DNA of 64,000 bases from Massilia terrae (GTDB lineage Bacteria > Pseudomonadota > Gammaproteobacteria > Burkholderiales > Burkholderiaceae_D), in NCBI RefSeq assembly GCF_024753145.1, contig NZ_JANUGU010000003.1:310001-374000 (forward strand), given 5' to 3'. The notes beneath the pieces are model-generated. The model was not told the origin of the DNA. It made no database searches and was given only the letters and a program-made list of their open reading frames with translations. The position numbers were made by a program, and so were the translations under genes. How positions within the stretch are numbered: the first letter of the stretch is position 1; each line of letters starts with the position of its first letter. Shown piece after piece: positions 35,145-44,316 of the stretch.

Positions 35145-37573
35145 TTTTCAAAGGTACGAAATTGCTCCAGAACTTGGGGAAGGTCGTTGGTCACGCCGTC
35201 GCCGGTATCCCCTGTGGACGTTATGCCGACGGATTTGGGTGCGCCCACGAATACTGGATAATCGAATAGCTCCCGAACTCGGGCCCAGAGCGCTGCGGTG
35301 TGAGCAGAGTCAACTTCTCGGTACTTGACCTTGAGCTGCGACATCAATGCCTCACCAGCTTTCGCAGCAACATTTAAAGCGGCTTGAGCTTCGCGCTTAA
35401 GTAGGGCCGCAGCCGTTTTGTTCTCGGCAGCCGCCGAGCCTTCCCACATAGGCCTGGGTTGTAATGTAGGCTCAACACCACGAGGGTAGGCAGGAGGCTC
35501 GCCACGTGTCCAAGTCGGCAGAACCCTAGTAACGCCCAAACTGCTCAGTTTGCTCAACAGTTCTTCTATGTCCTTGTCGTCGCAGGCTGCTATCCGTTTC
35601 GCATAGGCAGCATGCAGCGCGTTTCGCTGCTCATCAAATACTGGGTAAAATTCCTGTTCAGCTTTTTCCCATGCAGATTCCCAAGCCGCTGCTTCAACCT
35701 CAGTAAACTTTGTCATGAATACTAGCGAAGCCTTCACCGTCGCATCACTAGAACGGAACGTTTCTTCCGGCAGGCTAACCACAGCCATCAGCTTTGCCCG
35801 ACCTTCTGCATAACGGCGCAGCCAAGCGAGCGAAGGATTATTCAAATTGCCGTCTGGAAGCACAATACCCATGCGCCCACCTGGCTTAAGAAGATTTAGG
35901 CAACGTTCGACAAATATAAGTTCAGTCGGTCGGTTGGGCTTGCCGTATCCAATGTCAAACAGGTCGAGGATGGGTGTGTCTTCAATTTCCAACTGTAAAA
36001 GACGATTGTGATTCTCTTCCCATGTCTCTCCATAGCGCTCTTTGCATGCGGCGATATATGTTGGGTCAGTCGGAATACGGGTTTCTTCGCTTCCCCCTAG
36101 CTTTTGATCTTTGCCAACATTAGAGCCGAAGGGCGGATTCGTAAGCACTACATCAAACCGGCCGTCAAATATACCGTTAATATCCACTAGGCCGTCATGA
36201 TAGTGGATACCCCCATGCCCATCTCCATGCATTACCATATTCATTTTGGCAGTGCGTGCTGCACGGGCTTCTGCGTCCGTTCCATAGATGCATTTCCACG
36301 CAAGACGACCTACACGAGTATCAATCGGCTTGTTGTCGGGTCCACTAGGGAGCAATTCTAGATTGAGCTTGGCAAACGCCTCCTCGATTTGCCGCTCTTC
36401 TTCTTCCTCATGAAGTTTCAAAGCTTCTATACGTGCTCGCTCCGCGTCTTTCTTCGCCTTTATATCCTCCATAATCAGCGCGCGAACGTGCTCAAAGGTT
36501 CGAATGAGAAAGCCCCCGGAACCAGATGCGGGATCACAGACCAGTTCGCCTTCTGCAGGGTTCAGGAGGTCAACCATGAACTCAACCACGGGACGCGGGG
36601 TAAAATACTGCCCAAGTTCACCGCGGAATGTAGTGCCGAGGAAACGCTCGAAGGCCAAACCCTTAATGTCGTCGCCAGTCTTTGCAAGGTCAAAACGCTC
36701 CAACTCTTTGACGATACGGCGGAACGTGCTTTCAGAGATGTCAAGCTTATCGTTAGCCGTGAATAGCTCGTCAGCCTTGTAGAAATTCTTGGTGAGTTCA
36801 AATAACCCATCATGAACTTGTGGGTCATTGGGCATGCGCGATGCAGCCCGTTTATCAAGGTAATCCGTTGTAAAAGTCCCATGTAAACCGGAACGCTCGA
36901 CGTACATTTTGATAAACAAGATCTTCGAGATGGTGTCGAAGGCTCTTCCAGGATCCATCTTGTGTACATCCCGAAGGATGCTATGGCATACAAACAAGAG
37001 GTCTTGGAATTCCTTGCGGCTAAAAGCACGTAATGATTCCTTGATTTCCTTTAGACGTTTGGCGTCTCCCCAATCAGCGGCCTTCGGTATCTCATTGATT
37101 GCCACGAAGCCGCCTGGCAGTCCTGGTAAGAGCCGAAATACTGAAGTGTGACGGATATTGGTGGCAACAAAGAACTCGCAGCCCGAGGCACGAGTGTATG
37201 ACTCGCCTTGGTAGTAGTCACTTTGTTGAATTTCAATACTGTCAGTTTTGCACTCGACTACGAGCACTGGCGACCTGACCGGCTTAGCGTTCTTATCAGC
37301 GACGGATTGCCATACGACTATGTCGGCACGAGGACTTTTATGGCCATGTTGCGTGCGACGCTCTTGATCCATCTGCCCTAAATCGTAACCATAGTGGTCG
37401 ACTAAAACACGTATAAAATTCTGACGTACGACCTCTTCAGGCTTTGTACTGACATCTCGCCATTCTTTGCGGAGCGGTATCCAAAGCCAACTGCCGACTT
37501 GATGCAGAGTGTCCGGTTCGGTTGGGAACGGTGTAGATGGAAGGGTGGAGGGCTTCTTGGGATTCTTGGTCAT
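35081..37573 (-). CDS. hsdM: Fused restriction nuclease / N6-adenine methylase (BcgI-like or HsdM-like)
   Basis: An 830-residue protein with two parts. The N-terminal ~160 residues match the HsdR_N PD-(D/E)xK fold: E48, D84 (SPRADIVVW) and E107-x-K109 (VVECKT). The rest is an N6-adenine methylase with GQYFTPRPVV, motif I DPASGSGG (347-354) and motif IV NPPF (479-482). There is no separate hsdR gene and no helicase motor. With hsdS next door, the pair looks like type IIB BcgI, where subunit A cuts and methylates and subunit B recognises DNA. The ATG (MTKNPKK) is preferred to an upstream GTG at 37,600. Confidence 0.88.
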   Translation of the reverse strand: MTKNPKKPSTLPSTPFPTEPDTLHQVGSWLWIPLRKEWRDVSTKPEEVVRQNFIRVLVDHYGYDLGQMDQERRTQHGHKSPRADIVVWQSVADKNAKPVRSPVLVVECKTDSIEIQQSDYYQGESYTRASGCEFFVATNIRHTSVFRLLPGLPGGFVAINEIPKAADWGDAKRLKEIKESLRAFSRKEFQDLLFVCHSILRDVHKMDPGRAFDTISKILFIKMYVERSGLHGTFTTDYLDKRAASRMPNDPQVHDGLFELTKNFYKADELFTANDKLDISESTFRRIVKELERFDLAKTGDDIKGLAFERFLGTTFRGELGQYFTPRPVVEFMVDLLNPAEGELVCDPASGSGGFLIRTFEHVRALIMEDIKAKKDAERARIEALKLHEEEEERQIEEAFAKLNLELLPSGPDNKPIDTRVGRLAWKCIYGTDAEARAARTAKMNMVMHGDGHGGIHYHDGLVDINGIFDGRFDVVLTNPPFGSNVGKDQKLGGSEETRIPTDPTYIAACKERYGETWEENHNRLLQLEIEDTPILDLFDIGYGKPNRPTELIFVERCLNLLKPGGRMGIVLPDGNLNNPSLAWLRRYAEGRAKLMAVVSLPEETFRSSDATVKASLVFMTKFTEVEAAAWESAWEKAEQEFYPVFDEQRNALHAAYAKRIAACDDKDIEELLSKLSSLGVTRVLPTWTRGEPPAYPRGVEPTLQPRPMWEGSAAAENKTAAALLKREAQAALNVAAKAGEALMSQLKVKYREVDSAHTAALWARVRELFDYPVFVGAPKSVGITSTGDTGDGVTNDLPQVLEQFRTFEKWVTDGAVQEAIPNFPEPSTA

Positions 37574-38079
37574 TATTTGAACTAACTCAGGCCTATACAC
37601 ACAACGGCGCTTAACAGGCTCCTAGTCGATTTGCTACTGATCAAGGAGCCCAACAGTGAGCGTCATTTTCCACCCTATCGTCATCGAAGCCAAGCTGAAA
37701 TCGTCTAGCAATGGCACATCTGAGAGAGAGAGACGTAGTCAAGGATGCAATAGTTGTATTTTAAGCAACCTTCAGGGTTTTGGCGCGTGGCTTGCTAGGT
37801 CATCGAAGAACAGTTCGATCCACTTCCTCAGAAAACCACTGAGTTGCCTCACGACAAAAGTTTCCTTTATGAAACTATGCCGATCTCTGTTCCAGATAGT
37901 ATTTTTCGCGAACAGCTGCGATGCGCTGACCTGATACTTCAGTTACACATTCAGTACATCCATCAGTTCTTTCCTCTTCCGCCAACTTACGGTAACTTAC
38001 TGATATTAAAATACTTTTCATTTCGCTCGATTACGGTAAAATTCTTCTAATAATCAAAGACATACTGAATTCTTAGCTA
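37574..38079. other. 506-bp non-coding region at the right end of the element
   Basis: No supportable gene. It is AT-rich, above all from about 37,960 to 38,080. Two short plus frames have unlikely composition and no RBS. It should hold the promoter of the restriction-methylation pair and recombinase arm sites near attR. Confidence 0.45.
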
Positions 38080-38097
38080 ATTTGTAATCATCAGGTG
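38080..38097 (+). repeat. attR core
   Basis: Identical to 25,307-25,324 (18 bp). It is followed by a second tRNA-Thr 3' segment (T-arm ACCCG-TTCGATT-CGGGT, acceptor AGCCGGC, ACCA at 38,122-38,125) and a second terminator. There is no tRNA 5' half here, so the copy is a remnant. Confidence 0.85.
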
Positions 38098-38145
38098 ACC
38101 CGTTCGATTCGGGTAGCCGGCACCACAAAATAGCTTTGAAAACAG

Positions 38146-38180
38146 TGCCTTAGACTTAGTCGGTCTAAGGCATTTGTCTT
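38146..38180 (+). terminator. tRNA-Thr terminator, attR copy
   Basis: TGCCTTAGAC-TTAGTCG-GTCTAAGGCA is a 10-bp stem, followed by TTTGTCTTTC. It differs from the attL copy by changes on both arms that keep pairing. Confidence 0.75.
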
Positions 38181-38203
38181 TCTGCATCCACAACTCAGCT
38201 AGG

Positions 38204-38425
38204 ATGGCCGTGGCCACGACCTCGCGAGAGAAGACCTACTCGCAGATTGCCACGATCCCAACCGCCTGGCGCGTAGAGTTCCTTACAGACTTCCTAATGC
38301 GACTTCCCACTATCGAGAGAGGTGGCCCCGCAACAAAAGATGATCTGCGTAATATCGTCGCACCCGACATGGGTGGCCGTGGGCCATACCCTACCGATAC
38401 CCTAGCGGTAGGCGCGATGGTGTGA
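38204..38425 (+). CDS. Short hypothetical frame at the element-chromosome junction
   Basis: A 73-residue frame (MAVATTSREKTYSQIATIPT...) that starts 24 bp after the attR terminator region and runs into the broken LysR gene on the opposite strand. AGCTAGG precedes the ATG. No family is recognised. It may be a chance frame over a recombination scar. Confidence 0.25.
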   Translation: MAVATTSREKTYSQIATIPTAWRVEFLTDFLMRLPTIERGGPATKDDLRNIVAPDMGGRGPYPTDTLAVGAMV

Positions 38426-38726
38426 TGCCGTCTGACAGCGCGATGCGCAACTGTCCGTGACAACCATTGGCAGCGGACTTGACGCTATCGCGGGCTTGAT
38501 CCCATGCGACGAAGACACGTCGGACGTGTTCCAGGAACAGGCGTCCCGCGCGGATCAACTGCGTGCGGCGGGTGGTGCGAACGAATAGGCGCGAACCGAG
38601 TTCTTCCTCCAACTCCTTGTTAGTGCGAGACAGCGGCGACTGGTCAATGTGCAGGCGCTCGGCAGCGCGAGCGAAGCTGAGTTCTTCGGCAACGGCAATA
38701 AAACACCGGAGATGCCTCAGTTCCAT
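38391..38726 (-). pseudogene. Truncated LysR-type regulator
   Basis: 111 residues. The N-terminal winged HTH is perfect (MELRHLRCFIAVAEELSFARAAERLHIDQSPLSRTNKELE...), followed by the linker helix and the start of the effector domain (LRIALSDGITPSRLP). The frame then ends at TAG, whereas the family runs to about 300 residues. The effector domain is lost at about 38,408. It lies 29 bp after the oxidoreductase stop on the same strand. It may still bind DNA as a short protein, but it looks like a remnant cut by a rearrangement beside attR. Confidence 0.8.
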
Positions 38727-38755
38727 TTTGTCCTCCGCAGTTCAACTAGGTTTCA

Positions 38756-39757
38756 TCACTTCACTTTGATGACCACCTTGCCTTTCGCCCGCCCCGTCTC
38801 AACGTAAGCCAAAGCCTCCGCTACCGAGTTAAATGGGAATATTCGATCCACGGCTGGCTTGATGACGCCGGACTCAATCAGAGAACTGATTTCACCCAGT
38901 TGACTCCCGCTTGCCCGCATGAAGACAAAGGTGTATTGGATGCCGCGCCGCTTTGCCTTTTTTCGGATGCCGTGGCTCAACAGGCGTAGAACCTGCTTGA
39001 GCGGCCAAGCGAGCTTCTGGTCGGCCGCGAACTCTGGCGTGGGCGGGCCGGAGATGGAAATGAGGTGGCCGCCCGGCTTGAGCACTTGGAGCGATTTCTC
39101 CAGTTCGTCGCTGCCGAGGCTGTTCAGCACCACGTCGTAGTCGCGCAGCTCGGTGGCGAAGTCCTGCTTCTTGTAGTCGATGACGACATCCGCGCCCAAC
39201 GCCTTGACCCACTCAACGTTGCTGGTGCTGGTCGTCGTCGCGACGAATGCGCCCAGATGCTTGGCCAACTGGATGGCGATGGTGCCCACGCCGCCGGAGC
39301 CAGCCTGGATGAATACCTTCTGTCCCTTCTTGAGCTTGGCAGTTTCGACCAGCAGCTGCCAGGCCGTCAGGGCGACCAGCGGGATCGAGGCCGCTTCCTC
39401 CATGCTGAGGTTGGCGGGCTTGTGCGCCAGCGACCCTTCCTTGACGGCGATGTATTCGGCGAAGGTGCCGATCCGGAAATCGTCCGGCCGCGCATAGACT
39501 TCATCGCCCAATTTGAACCTGCGCACGCGCGGACCGATCTTGACGACTGTGCCGGCCACGTCGTGTCCCAGCACCAGGGGCATGCGATAGGGCAGGATAG
39601 GCTTGAACTCCCCGTTCCTGATTTTGACGTCGAGCAGGTTGACGCTTGCCGCGTGGATCTGGATCAGAACATCGTCATCCCGTAATTCGGGTTCCGGTAC
39701 TTCGGCAATACGGCCGACTTCTTTCTTGCCGTAGCGGTCGATGGTGAAGGCTTTCAT
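38756..39757 (-). CDS. Zinc-independent NADP-dependent alcohol dehydrogenase / quinone oxidoreductase-like protein
   Basis: A 333-residue medium-chain reductase. The N-terminal GroES-like domain (HDVAGTVVKIGPRVRRF) and Rossmann loop AGSGGVGTIAIQLAKHLGA are seen, with no structural zinc cysteines. It is likely to reduce quinones or enones with NADPH. It is the fifth gene of a minus set that also has an ene-reductase, an SDR and two hydrolases, which suggests detoxification or degradation of a small carbonyl compound. Confidence 0.85.
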   Translation of the reverse strand: MKAFTIDRYGKKEVGRIAEVPEPELRDDDVLIQIHAASVNLLDVKIRNGEFKPILPYRMPLVLGHDVAGTVVKIGPRVRRFKLGDEVYARPDDFRIGTFAEYIAVKEGSLAHKPANLSMEEAASIPLVALTAWQLLVETAKLKKGQKVFIQAGSGGVGTIAIQLAKHLGAFVATTTSTSNVEWVKALGADVVIDYKKQDFATELRDYDVVLNSLGSDELEKSLQVLKPGGHLISISGPPTPEFAADQKLAWPLKQVLRLLSHGIRKKAKRRGIQYTFVFMRASGSQLGEISSLIESGVIKPAVDRIFPFNSVAEALAYVETGRAKGKVVIKVK

Positions 39758-39805
39758 AGAAGGTCATTCCTTTTTTCTGAGTGCTCGAGCCGGTTGCACG
39801 TGGCG

Positions 39806-40669
39806 TTATTGCGCAAGAAAGGCCAAGGCTTGCGCCACGAAGTCTTCGTGGTACTGGAAGATGCCGCCATGCCCGGCGTCTTCGTAGATCACGAGCCGCG
39901 CGTTCGGAATCCGCCGCGCCATGTCGCGGCTCAGTGCGGAGGGCACCATGATGTCGTTGTCTCCATTGGCGATCAGGACAGGCAGGCGCAGGCGGGATAG
40001 GTCTTGTGACGCCTGCCGTCCCCAGTCCTTGATCGCCTTGAGTTGGCGAAGGAATGCACTAGGTGTTGGCCCCTTGTCTCGGTCGGCCTTGCGTTCCTTC
40101 AGACGCTTCAGAAACGCGCTCGCTGCCTGCCGACCGTTCGCCGTCGAGGTGAAGAACAGATAGGACTTGGGATCGCGCAGCGTCAGCAGGCCCTTGAGCA
40201 TCAGCGGCCAGGACACGGCGCCCACGCGGTCGATGCCCGAGCCGCCTGCCGGGCCTGTGCCCGTGAGGATGAGCTTGCGCACGAGGTTCGGCGCTTTCAA
40301 CACCACGTCCTGCGCCACGAAACCGCCGAGCGAGAAGCCCAGTAGATCGACGTGCTCGAAACCCATCGCCCGGATGAGCGCGATGGTGTCGCTGGCCATC
40401 TCGCCCACGGTCACCGGCGCGGTGCCGCCAGAGGCACCGATTCCCCGGTAGTCGATGGCAATGACGCGGTGCTTGCGGGCCAAGCCATCCACGATGCGCG
40501 GATCGAAGTTATCGAGCACAGCGCCCCAGTGATTGAGCAGCACCAAAGGAATGCCGTCCTGCATACCCAGTTCGCGGTAAGCGAACGTGGTGCCATCTGC
40601 CTTGATCAGATGGGTCTGTGCTTTGGCATAGGGCATTGCCGACTGCGGGGTTGGGTTGAAACTGCTCAT
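39806..40669 (-). CDS. Alpha/beta hydrolase (paralogue 1)
   Basis: A 287-residue alpha/beta hydrolase. The nucleophile elbow is GFSLGGF (Ser), the acid is in NGDNDIMVP and the His in DAGHGGIFQ. The oxyanion region LLNHWGAVLDNFDP replaces the usual HG motif. The start MSSFNPTPQS was chosen because the family begins there; the frame extends to 40,948 through the SDR gene. The substrate is unknown. It resembles the second hydrolase of the same cluster over its full length. Confidence 0.85.
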   Translation of the reverse strand: MSSFNPTPQSAMPYAKAQTHLIKADGTTFAYRELGMQDGIPLVLLNHWGAVLDNFDPRIVDGLARKHRVIAIDYRGIGASGGTAPVTVGEMASDTIALIRAMGFEHVDLLGFSLGGFVAQDVVLKAPNLVRKLILTGTGPAGGSGIDRVGAVSWPLMLKGLLTLRDPKSYLFFTSTANGRQAASAFLKRLKERKADRDKGPTPSAFLRQLKAIKDWGRQASQDLSRLRLPVLIANGDNDIMVPSALSRDMARRIPNARLVIYEDAGHGGIFQYHEDFVAQALAFLAQ

Positions 40670-40734
40670 TTTTTTGATTCCTTGGAATCGGCCTTCGCGC
40701 GTGAAAGTCCATGACTGCACGGCAGCGGTCAGGA

Positions 40735-41517
40735 CTATGCCCGGTAACGCTCGGCCACATGTGCTTGTCGAATGTCCGAAAGCAGCCCTTGACGCGCACC
40801 GTCCAACGCAGTCCAGCGCTCGGCCATGTGCAGCGGCGGGATCGTGACCAGTTCGCGGCGGTCGAAACCGACCAATGCCGCATCGACCAGTTCGCCGACT
40901 TCCATCACGTCGGTCAGCGTGTTGACGTCGATACCGGCGCGCTCCCATATCTCGGTGCGGGTGGCCGCCGGTAGCACCGCTTGCACATACACGCCTTTGG
41001 ACGACAGTTCGTGATTCAGCCCCTGTGACAGGAACAGCACATAAGCCTTGGTGGCGCCATAGATCGACATGCCGAACTCGGGAGCGAAGCCGACTACGGA
41101 ACCGATGTTGACGATCGAGCCGGCGCCCGCCTGTACGAAGCGCGGAGCAGCGGCAGCGGCAAGCCGGGTCAGCGCGGTGGTGTTGAGCATGACCAGGCGT
41201 TCGATGCTATCTGCCGTCTGCTCTACAAACCCCCCCGCCTGGGCCACGCCGGCGTTGTTGATCAGGATGTTGATGCTGGCATCGTCACGCAGTCGGGTTT
41301 CGACGGCAGCCAGGTGGGCCTGCCTCGTCAGATCGGCTGGCAGCACGTCGATGGCAACCTTGTGTTCGCCGCGCAGGCGCTGCGCGAGTGCGTCCAGACG
41401 CGCCTCGTCGCGGGCGACCAGAACAAGATCGTGGCCGCGCTGCGCGAGGCGCTCGGCATAGGTTGCGCCGATGCCGGTCGAAGCGCCGGTAATCAGGGCG
41501 CTGGAGTGAGTGGTCAT
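40735..41517 (-). CDS. Short-chain dehydrogenase/reductase
   Basis: A 260-residue classical SDR. The cofactor motif is TGASTGIG, with NNAG, catalytic Ser in NIGSVVG and YGATK (Tyr-x-x-x-Lys). A preceding RBS is seen near GAGAACAC. It probably oxidises or reduces an alcohol/ketone made or used by the neighbouring ene-reductase; the substrate is unknown. Confidence 0.9.
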   Translation of the reverse strand: MTTHSSALITGASTGIGATYAERLAQRGHDLVLVARDEARLDALAQRLRGEHKVAIDVLPADLTRQAHLAAVETRLRDDASINILINNAGVAQAGGFVEQTADSIERLVMLNTTALTRLAAAAAPRFVQAGAGSIVNIGSVVGFAPEFGMSIYGATKAYVLFLSQGLNHELSSKGVYVQAVLPAATRTEIWERAGIDVNTLTDVMEVGELVDAALVGFDRRELVTIPPLHMAERWTALDGARQGLLSDIRQAHVAERYRA

Positions 41518-41586
41518 GTGAGTGTTCTCCGTAGATCAGGGACGCCGGGCCGCAACGACATAGCGTTCGGCCCGGCGCCTGTTTGC

Positions 41587-42675
41587 TTACCTGGCCTCGG
41601 CCAGCGTGGGGTAGTCGGTGTAGCCCGCCGCACCGCCGCCGTAGAGCGTGGCCGGGTTGAGCTGTGCCAGCGGCGCGCCGCTCTTCAACCGTTCGACCAG
41701 GTCAGGGTTGCTGATGAACTGCCGGCCGAAGGCAAACAGGTCAGCCTTGCCCGCATCAAGCTGGGCGGCGGCGAATTCCAGGTCGTAGCCGTTGTTGGCG
41801 AGGTAGGTCTGCTTGAAGCGGCGGCGCAGCGCGTCGTAGTCGAATGATGCCACGTCGCGCGGGCCGCCTGTCGCACCCTCGACCACATGCAGATAGACGA
41901 TGCCCAGCGTGTTGAGCTGTTCGGCTATGTAGTCGTACTGCGGCTGCGGATCGCTGCTGAAGATGCCGTTGGCCGGCGACACGGGCGAGATGCGCACGCC
42001 GGTGCGATCGGCGCCGATCTCCTTCGCTACCGCGGCGACGACTTCCAGCAGCAGACGGGCACGGTTCTCGATGGAACCGCCGTAGGCGTCGGTGCGCTGG
42101 TTGGCCCCGTCCTTGATGAACTGCTCCAGCAGGTAGCCATTGGCGCCGTGGATCTCCACGCCGTCGAAGCCGGCGGCGATTGCGTTTGCCGCAGCCTGGC
42201 GGAAGTCGTTCACGATGCCCGGCAGCTCGTTCAGTTCGAGGGCGCGCGGTTCGGAAACGTCGGCAAAGCGGTTGTGGACGAAGGTCTTGGTCGCTGCACG
42301 GATGGCCGACGGTGCGACTGGCGCGGCACTGCCCGGCTGGACGTCGACGTGCGACACGCGGCCCACGTGCCAGAGCTGTACGACGATGCGCCCGCCCTTG
42401 GCATGTACAGCGTCCGTGACTTGGCGCCAGCCGGCGATCTGCTCGGGCGTGTATAGACCGGGAGTGTCCTGATAGCCCTGGGCCTGGGCCGACACCTGGG
42501 TGGCCTCGGTGATGATCAGGCCGGCAGAAGCGCGCTGGGCATAGTAGATGGCGGCCAGTTCGCTGGGCACCAGGCCGGCACCGGCACGGTTGCGGGTCAG
42601 CGGCGCCATGACAATGCGGTTGGCGAGCGTCAGAGGCCCCAGTGTGTACGGCTCGAAGAGTGCTTTCTTGCTCAT
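41587..42675 (-). CDS. Old yellow enzyme-type ene-reductase
   Basis: A 362-residue FMN-dependent alkene reductase of the NemA/XenB group. Family marks are FEPYTLGPLTLANRIVMAPLTR, QLWHVGRVSH, the catalytic His-Asn pair in HGANGYLLEQF, YGGSIENRARL and FAFGRQFISNPDLVERL. It reduces activated C=C bonds with NAD(P)H and also acts on nitro compounds in relatives. It sits between the SDR and the second hydrolase. The ATG follows AACACCAAC, with a weak RBS. Confidence 0.92.
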   Translation of the reverse strand: MSKKALFEPYTLGPLTLANRIVMAPLTRNRAGAGLVPSELAAIYYAQRASAGLIITEATQVSAQAQGYQDTPGLYTPEQIAGWRQVTDAVHAKGGRIVVQLWHVGRVSHVDVQPGSAAPVAPSAIRAATKTFVHNRFADVSEPRALELNELPGIVNDFRQAAANAIAAGFDGVEIHGANGYLLEQFIKDGANQRTDAYGGSIENRARLLLEVVAAVAKEIGADRTGVRISPVSPANGIFSSDPQPQYDYIAEQLNTLGIVYLHVVEGATGGPRDVASFDYDALRRRFKQTYLANNGYDLEFAAAQLDAGKADLFAFGRQFISNPDLVERLKSGAPLAQLNPATLYGGGAAGYTDYPTLAEAR

Positions 42676-42763
42676 GTTGGTATTCGTTCTCGTGAATGGA
42701 TGGACGTGCGGCCGATGCTCGGCATGCGGCCGCCGAAGAAGGTCAATGGCTGCGCCCGCGCAG

Positions 42764-43609
42764 TCACTCCGCCAGGAACTGGATGGCGTGCTGGAGGAAG
42801 CGCCCGGGGTACTGGAACTGCGCGCCGTGGCCGGCGTCCGGGTAGATCAGCAACTGAGCGTTGGGGATGTTCTGCGCCAAGTGCCAGGAGTTGATCGTCG
42901 GAATCATCACGTCCTTGACCCCGTTGAGCACCAGCGTGGGCTGCTGGATGGCATTCAGGTAGGCGTAGGGGTTCTCAGCAGCCAGCGGCGTCAGGTAGGC
43001 GGCATGGGCTTCGGCCTGTGCCTGGGCGACCGCAGCGGAACTGGGTGGGTCTTGATCGGCGCGCTGGTGGCGGCGCTCCCAGAAAGCCAGTCCAGCCTGC
43101 TTGGCGGCTTCCGAGCGCCCGAAGAACAGGTAGAGGAAATCTTCCGCCGTGGGCACCGGACGGGGGGCGACTTCGAGCACCTTGGGCTCCATGTTCGGAT
43201 CGCCGCCGCGCAGCCCTGTGCCCAGCAGCAGCAACTTGCGCACGAGTTGCGGATGGCGCAGCGCCACCTCCTGCACCTGGAAGCCACCGAGAGAGAAGCC
43301 CAGCAGATCCACCTGCGACAGACCCAGCGCCTGGATCACCCGCGCAATGTCGTCGGCCATGTCCTCGATGCGGTTGCGCGGGGTGCCGCTCGACGAGGCG
43401 ATGCCGCGGCCGTTGAAGAGGATGACCTCGCGGCCTTCGGCGAGGCCATCGGTCAACAGCGGATCCCAGTGATCCATGCCACCACGGAAGTGCTGCACGA
43501 AGAACAGCGGCGGATGCGAGCGGGAGGCGTTGCCCCAGCGGCGGTAGGCGAATTGGTCGCCATCGACCTCCACGAACTGGGTGGGTGCGGTCAGGTGCGT
43601 GTTGCTCAT
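42764..43609 (-). CDS. Alpha/beta hydrolase (paralogue 2)
   Basis: A 281-residue alpha/beta hydrolase and the first gene of the minus set. Motifs: GFSLGGFQVQEVAL (nucleophile Ser), NGVKDVMIP (acid) and DAGHGAQFQYPG (His). It is a divergent paralogue of the product of 39,806-40,669. The ATG at 43,609 with AAAGGATC upstream is preferred over a start 15 codons earlier. It faces tetR across 128 bp that contain inverted repeats. Confidence 0.87.
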   Translation of the reverse strand: MSNTHLTAPTQFVEVDGDQFAYRRWGNASRSHPPLFFVQHFRGGMDHWDPLLTDGLAEGREVILFNGRGIASSSGTPRNRIEDMADDIARVIQALGLSQVDLLGFSLGGFQVQEVALRHPQLVRKLLLLGTGLRGGDPNMEPKVLEVAPRPVPTAEDFLYLFFGRSEAAKQAGLAFWERRHQRADQDPPSSAAVAQAQAEAHAAYLTPLAAENPYAYLNAIQQPTLVLNGVKDVMIPTINSWHLAQNIPNAQLLIYPDAGHGAQFQYPGRFLQHAIQFLAE

Positions 43610-43640
43610 GATCAAGATCCTTTCAAGTGATGTCCCCTTA

Positions 43641-43693
43641 ATGATGACGATCATAATCTAACCTGTCAAGACTTTGATGGTGATCGACATCAA
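43641..43693. promoter_or_regulatory. Probable TetR operator region
   Basis: Two inverted repeats lie between the divergent genes: ATGAT-GACG-ATCAT (43,641-43,654) and TTGATG-GTGATCGA-CATCAA (43,674-43,693). On minus, TTGACA at 43,669-43,664 could be a -35 box for the hydrolase operon. Confidence 0.5.
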
Positions 43694-43737
43694 TGTATAG
43701 TGTTAGCTCCTAGCACAGAGAAAAATCAGTCAACGAT

Positions 43738-44316
43738 ATGAAGGTCACCAAAGCACAAGCACAGGCGAACCGGGCGCACATCGTCGAAACGGCGTCTGCG
43801 CTCTTTCGTGAGCGTGGCTACGACGGCGTGGGCGTTGCCGACCTGATGGCCGCTGCGGGCTTCACCCATGGGGGCTTCTACAAGCATTTCGGCTCCAAGG
43901 CCGACCTGATGGCGGAATCGGCCGCTTGCGGTTTCTCGCAAACGGTGGCAATGACCGAAGGCTCCGACCTCGCCGCGTTTTTGCAGCAGTACCTATCCAG
44001 GCAGCACCGTGATGCCCCTGGTCAGGGTTGCACGATGGCGGCGTTGTGCGCAGATGCGGCGCGTCAGCCAGAGCCCGTCAGAGAGGTTTTTGCCGCTGGA
44101 CTGGAGCGTTTGCTCGCGGCGCTGAGTCCCGATGTCATCGAGGATGCAGCCATGTCGCGGGAGGCGCGCGCCAAGACCATCAACGCGATCGCGCATGCTG
44201 TCGGAGCGCTCGTGTTGTCGCGGTCCTGCCCCGACGACTCTCCGCTTGCCAACGAAATCCTGGAGACCTGCCGCACGGCGATCCAGTCAAACGCGTCGGC
44301 ACTGCCGAAACGGTAA
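43738..44316 (+). CDS. TetR/AcrR-family regulator
   Basis: A 192-residue repressor. The N-terminal HTH (IVETASALFRERGYDGVGVADLMAAAGFTHGGFYKHFGSK) is typical; the ligand-binding part resembles the family that controls reductase or hydrolase operons (CTMAALCADAARQPEPVR). It is divergent from the minus catabolic set and probably represses it in the absence of its substrate. The ATG is at 43,738, the first after the intergenic inverted repeats. Confidence 0.9.
   Translation: MKVTKAQAQANRAHIVETASALFRERGYDGVGVADLMAAAGFTHGGFYKHFGSKADLMAESAACGFSQTVAMTEGSDLAAFLQQYLSRQHRDAPGQGCTMAALCADAARQPEPVREVFAAGLERLLAALSPDVIEDAAMSREARAKTINAIAHAVGALVLSRSCPDDSPLANEILETCRTAIQSNASALPKR

Noticed and set aside
37656..37934. 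Plus frame of 92 codons near the right end of the element
   Set aside because: Unnatural composition with many Ser/Cys/Phe, no RBS; most likely non-coding.
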